A stretch of 64,000 nucleotides of DNA from Phycisphaerae bacterium (GTDB lineage: Bacteria > Planctomycetota > Phycisphaerae > UBA1845 > Fen-1342). Location: positions 1 to 64,000 of the forward strand of contig JAJVHV010000023.1 in the NCBI GenBank assembly GCA_022072445.1, given 5' to 3'. Position numbers and translations under genes: made by a program. The notes below the pieces were generated by a model. The model was given only the letters and a program-made list of their open reading frames with translations, did no database searches and was not told the origin of the DNA. Positions 61,921 to 64,000 of this stretch are shown in pieces. The number at the start of each line of letters is the position of its first letter. Position 1 is the stretch's first letter.

Positions 61921-62439
61921 TCACGGCCTTTCGTCGAGCAGCCGGCGGAACTCGACCGCGCTGTCGTAATCGTCTGCCACCCACGCGTCGGCGCGCAGCG
62001 CTGCCAGCGCGTCGAGGCTGGCGACGACCTTGGCCTGCAAACTCTCGCTGACGCCCGTGACCCTCGCCAGCTCCGCCGGGCTGCCCACAGCGCCCGTCGG
62101 CCGCAGCACCCAGAGCACAATGCCCGCCACCGCGAGGCTCACATACGCCGCGCCCAACGCCATCCCCCGCCACCGCCGCCGCCCCACCGACGACGCCGTC
62201 TCCGTCTTGACGCGCTCCAGCAACCGGACCAGCGCGGCCTGGTCGTTGGCGGCGCTGGGGCCGACCGCGGCCGCGGCCGGCTGGTCAAGCTTCAGCACCG
62301 CCGCCAGCGACCGCGCCTCGTCGAGCATCGCGGCGCACGCCGCGCATTGCGCCACGTGCTCGCTGACCCGTTGCGACGCCGCCGCATCCAGCTCTCCACG
62401 CAGGTATCCACGCGCCAGTTCGTCGTCGAGATGGAACAT
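61921..62439 (-). CDS. anti-sigma factor, zf-HC2 type
   Basis: 172 residues. The N-terminal zinc-binding signature HVAQCAAC (H-x3-C-x2-C) in a helical hairpin binds and holds the sigma factor. A single membrane helix (MALGAAYVSLAVAGIVLWVL) and an extracytoplasmic C-terminal part follow. ATG 62439; the longer frame overlaps the sigma gene. Pairs with the ECF sigma gene 47 nt upstream. Confidence 0.8.
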   Translation of the reverse strand: MFHLDDELARGYLRGELDAAASQRVSEHVAQCAACAAMLDEARSLAAVLKLDQPAAAAVGPSAANDQAALVRLLERVKTETASSVGRRRWRGMALGAAYVSLAVAGIVLWVLRPTGAVGSPAELARVTGVSESLQAKVVASLDALAALRADAWVADDYDSAVEFRRLLDERP

Positions 62440-62486
62440 GATGACTCTCTCGCCAAAGGCCGGCGAGACCGTCGCAACGCCGACGC

Positions 62487-63137
62487 TCAGGGCGAGAACG
62501 CCGACAGTTGCTGCCGCAGCGCGGCCCGCGCCCGCGACAGCAGGCACCGCACCGCCTCCGCGGTCACTTCCAGGATCGCCGCAATCTGCTCGTACGACAG
62601 ATCCTCGAACTCAAACAGCGTCAGCGCCACACGCTGGTTGATCGGCAGCCGCGCCAGAGCGGCGGCGACGTGCTGCTGAAGCTCGCGCAGGTTGATCGGC
62701 GAGTCGGGCCCAGGCTCGCGCCCATCCGCGATCCGGCTGACGTTCTCGCCGGTCTGCGCCGACGCGGCCCGCTTCGCCTGGTGCTGCCGCAGATAGCTCA
62801 TCGTGCGGTTGGTCGCCACCCGGTAAAGCCACGTCGAAAAGCGCGCCCGCGGCTGATAGTCGCGCGCGTGTGTCAGAATCTGCAGGAACACGTCCTGCGT
62901 CAGGTCCTCCGCCGCCGACGGGTTCCGCACGATCCGCCCAACGTAGCGAAGCACACGCGAGAAGTTTCGCCGCACCAGCGTCGTCGCAGCCTCCGCGTCG
63001 CCCGCCCCGACTTGCAGCATCAGCAGCGTGTCCACATCTTGCAGCAGTTCGCCCGGCGTCGCCGGCGCGCGGCGACGCACCTGTGGCGCGGTGGCGTCAA
63101 CAGCCTGCTGCTGAAGCTTGGCTTCCGGCGATCCCAT
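62487..63137 (-). CDS. ECF-type sigma factor (RpoE-like)
   Basis: 216 residues. Region 2 LVRRNFSRVLRYVGRIVRNPSAAEDLTQDVFLQI and WLYRVATNRTMSYLRQ, region 4 LPINQRVALTLFEFEDLSYEQIAAILEVTAEAVRCLLSRARAAL. Regulated by the zf-HC2 protein downstream. A -10-like TAGAAT at 63173-63178 with TTGCTT upstream may serve the operon. ATG at 63137. Confidence 0.92.
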   Translation of the reverse strand: MGSPEAKLQQQAVDATAPQVRRRAPATPGELLQDVDTLLMLQVGAGDAEAATTLVRRNFSRVLRYVGRIVRNPSAAEDLTQDVFLQILTHARDYQPRARFSTWLYRVATNRTMSYLRQHQAKRAASAQTGENVSRIADGREPGPDSPINLRELQQHVAAALARLPINQRVALTLFEFEDLSYEQIAAILEVTAEAVRCLLSRARAALRQQLSAFSP

Positions 63138-63349
63138 CTCGATGTCCAGCGCAAGACACGACTTGTGCAGTCATTCTAATCCGCCGAGGGGCCGTGAAGC
63201 AAGCTCCGTGCCGCGCCCGCCGAAGCGCGAAACCCCCGTCTCCTCAAACGAGGGTCAGGGGGAGAGTCTCGCCGCTGGAATGGTCTGGCCGGGACTCCGC
63301 GCGCTCCGGGCAATGGCCTGGAGAGTGTCCGGCCGTAGTCGCGTGCAGC

Positions 63350-63793
63350 CTAAACGCTCAGCAATTCGGCGTCGCGCGGATTGTTCATTCGAGCGCCGCC
63401 GAACGAGCCCACAAACCGATCGAGCGCCTGCTGGAAGCGCTCGCTGAACCAGCCGCGATTCAGATCGGACAGGCTGTGCCGCGATTCCGATTCGCTGGTG
63501 CTGCCGGGCGGCGTGAAGAACTCGCACTTCATCCGCACGTCCGTCAGACCTTCGTGGAAGAACGTCAGCAGCACGTATGCATTCTCGGACATCTCGAGCT
63601 TGAACGCGCGCCGCCCAGCCGCCGACCGCGGCCGCTGACACTGAAATCCGTGCTCCGATAGAAAGCTCGCGAACTCCTCAAACACCGACGCCGCCGTCGA
63701 GTCCATCGCGTCTTCGAATTCCCGGACCCACTTGCCCTTCGCCGACTCCAGGTTCTTCAGAAATGAGCCCCGCCAATCTTCGAAACTTGCCAT
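63350..63793 (-). CDS. hypothetical protein
   Basis: 147 residues, starts MASFEDWRGSFLKNLESAK; the ATG has a strong GGGGGAG seven nt upstream. Two parts are visible: a helical start and a beta-rich part (FKLEMSENAYVLLTFFHEGLTDVRMKCEFFTPP). No family is recognised. Codon usage matches the neighbours. It is isolated from the sigma operon by 212 nt. Confidence 0.65.
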   Translation of the reverse strand: MASFEDWRGSFLKNLESAKGKWVREFEDAMDSTAASVFEEFASFLSEHGFQCQRPRSAAGRRAFKLEMSENAYVLLTFFHEGLTDVRMKCEFFTPPGSTSESESRHSLSDLNRGWFSERFQQALDRFVGSFGGARMNNPRDAELLSV

Positions 63794-64000
63794 CGCAATC
63801 TCCCCCGCAAACAGTTAGCGGACGCCGCCCAGCCCGACTGGACGCACGTCAGGATCGGCCGCTCGGCGAGTGGCGGCGATTACAGAAGCGTTCCAAATAC
63901 GCCGACCGATTGACCATGGTGACGGAAATTCGTCAAACAAATACGTGGGAACATCGGGCGACGAGCAGTCGTCAGATTTTCAGCACGAACGATTTGACAT
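63794..64000. other. right-end gap, AT-richer
   Basis: 207 nt upstream of the hypothetical gene. The last 80 nt are AT-richer than the local average. I see no complete promoter, tRNA or reading frame with support. Confidence 0.4.

Noticed and set aside
61121-61969. Plus-strand frame across the modular array
   Set aside because: It is built from the array and then runs antisense to the anti-sigma and downstream hypothetical genes; no ribosome site or family similarity.

Overview
The window is one stretch of a high-GC bacterial chromosome. Gene content points to the Planctomycetota, most likely a Phycisphaerae-like lineage. The evidence is a DUF1501/DUF1800 pair, a DUF1080 protein, an H-X9-DG type II pseudopilin, ECF sigma factors coupled to Ser/Thr kinases, secreted proteins ending in a dockerin-like D-x-N-x-D-G repeat, and two very long fibre-like secreted proteins. 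I see no prophage, insertion sequence, integrase or CRISPR array. The lineage is inferred from family content only.

Layout. 1-9.0 kb holds translation genes: mnmE, rpsI, rplM on the minus strand and rpsP-trmD-rplS on the plus strand (no rimM between them). Between these lie a secreted protein, an SPFH membrane protein with a small ribbon-helix-helix protein, and a SAM methyltransferase. 9.2-13.8 kb has the DUF1501-DUF1800 pair and a large secreted protein. 14.3-22.1 kb has a divergent subtilisin-like protease, a 14-repeat RCC1 protein with a dockerin-like tail, ffh, a lipoprotein with a caspase-like His-Gly/Ala-Cys signature, and an Nfu-type Fe-S scaffold. 22.2-26.7 kb (minus) has trpS, an acetyltransferase, a DUF1080 protein and a GH20 hexosaminidase, with a conspicuous minisatellite between the acetyltransferase and trpS. 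27.0-36.9 kb has a J-domain protein, the coupled genes rarA / 5-formyl-THF cycloligase / nadB, a lipoprotein, a pseudopilin with a zinc-ribbon neighbour, dnaA with a possible origin, an acetyltransferase and tRNA-Lys(CTT). 37-47 kb has a small membrane protein, an ECF sigma factor-kinase pair, MazG, a five-gene Bat (VWA/TPR) operon and an MsbA-like ABC exporter. 47-64 kb has a dockerin-tailed protein, two paralogous fibre-like proteins, a second ECF sigma-kinase(TPR) pair, a TetR-MFP-RND efflux operon with a clear operator, a third ECF sigma/anti-sigma operon and a small hypothetical gene.

How the genes work together. Tight coupling is the rule: 4-nt ATGA/GTGA overlaps join rarA-cycloligase-nadB, sigma-kinase, all five Bat genes, and tetR-MFP-RND. 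Regulation is dominated by ECF sigma factors paired with membrane kinases or a zf-HC2 anti-sigma factor. Some starts have a good Shine-Dalgarno. Others (rarA, the J-protein, ffh, the ABC exporter) carry a -10 hexamer 6-8 nt before the start codon, which suggests leaderless mRNAs.

The most unusual DNA lies between genes: a 74-bp perfect palindrome behind ffh, two module-shuffled minisatellites (23.25-23.66 and 61.20-61.46 kb), and at least three small dispersed repeat families. The best candidate for an undescribed protein function is the caspase-like lipoprotein at 19577-21652. The twin fibre-like proteins come next.
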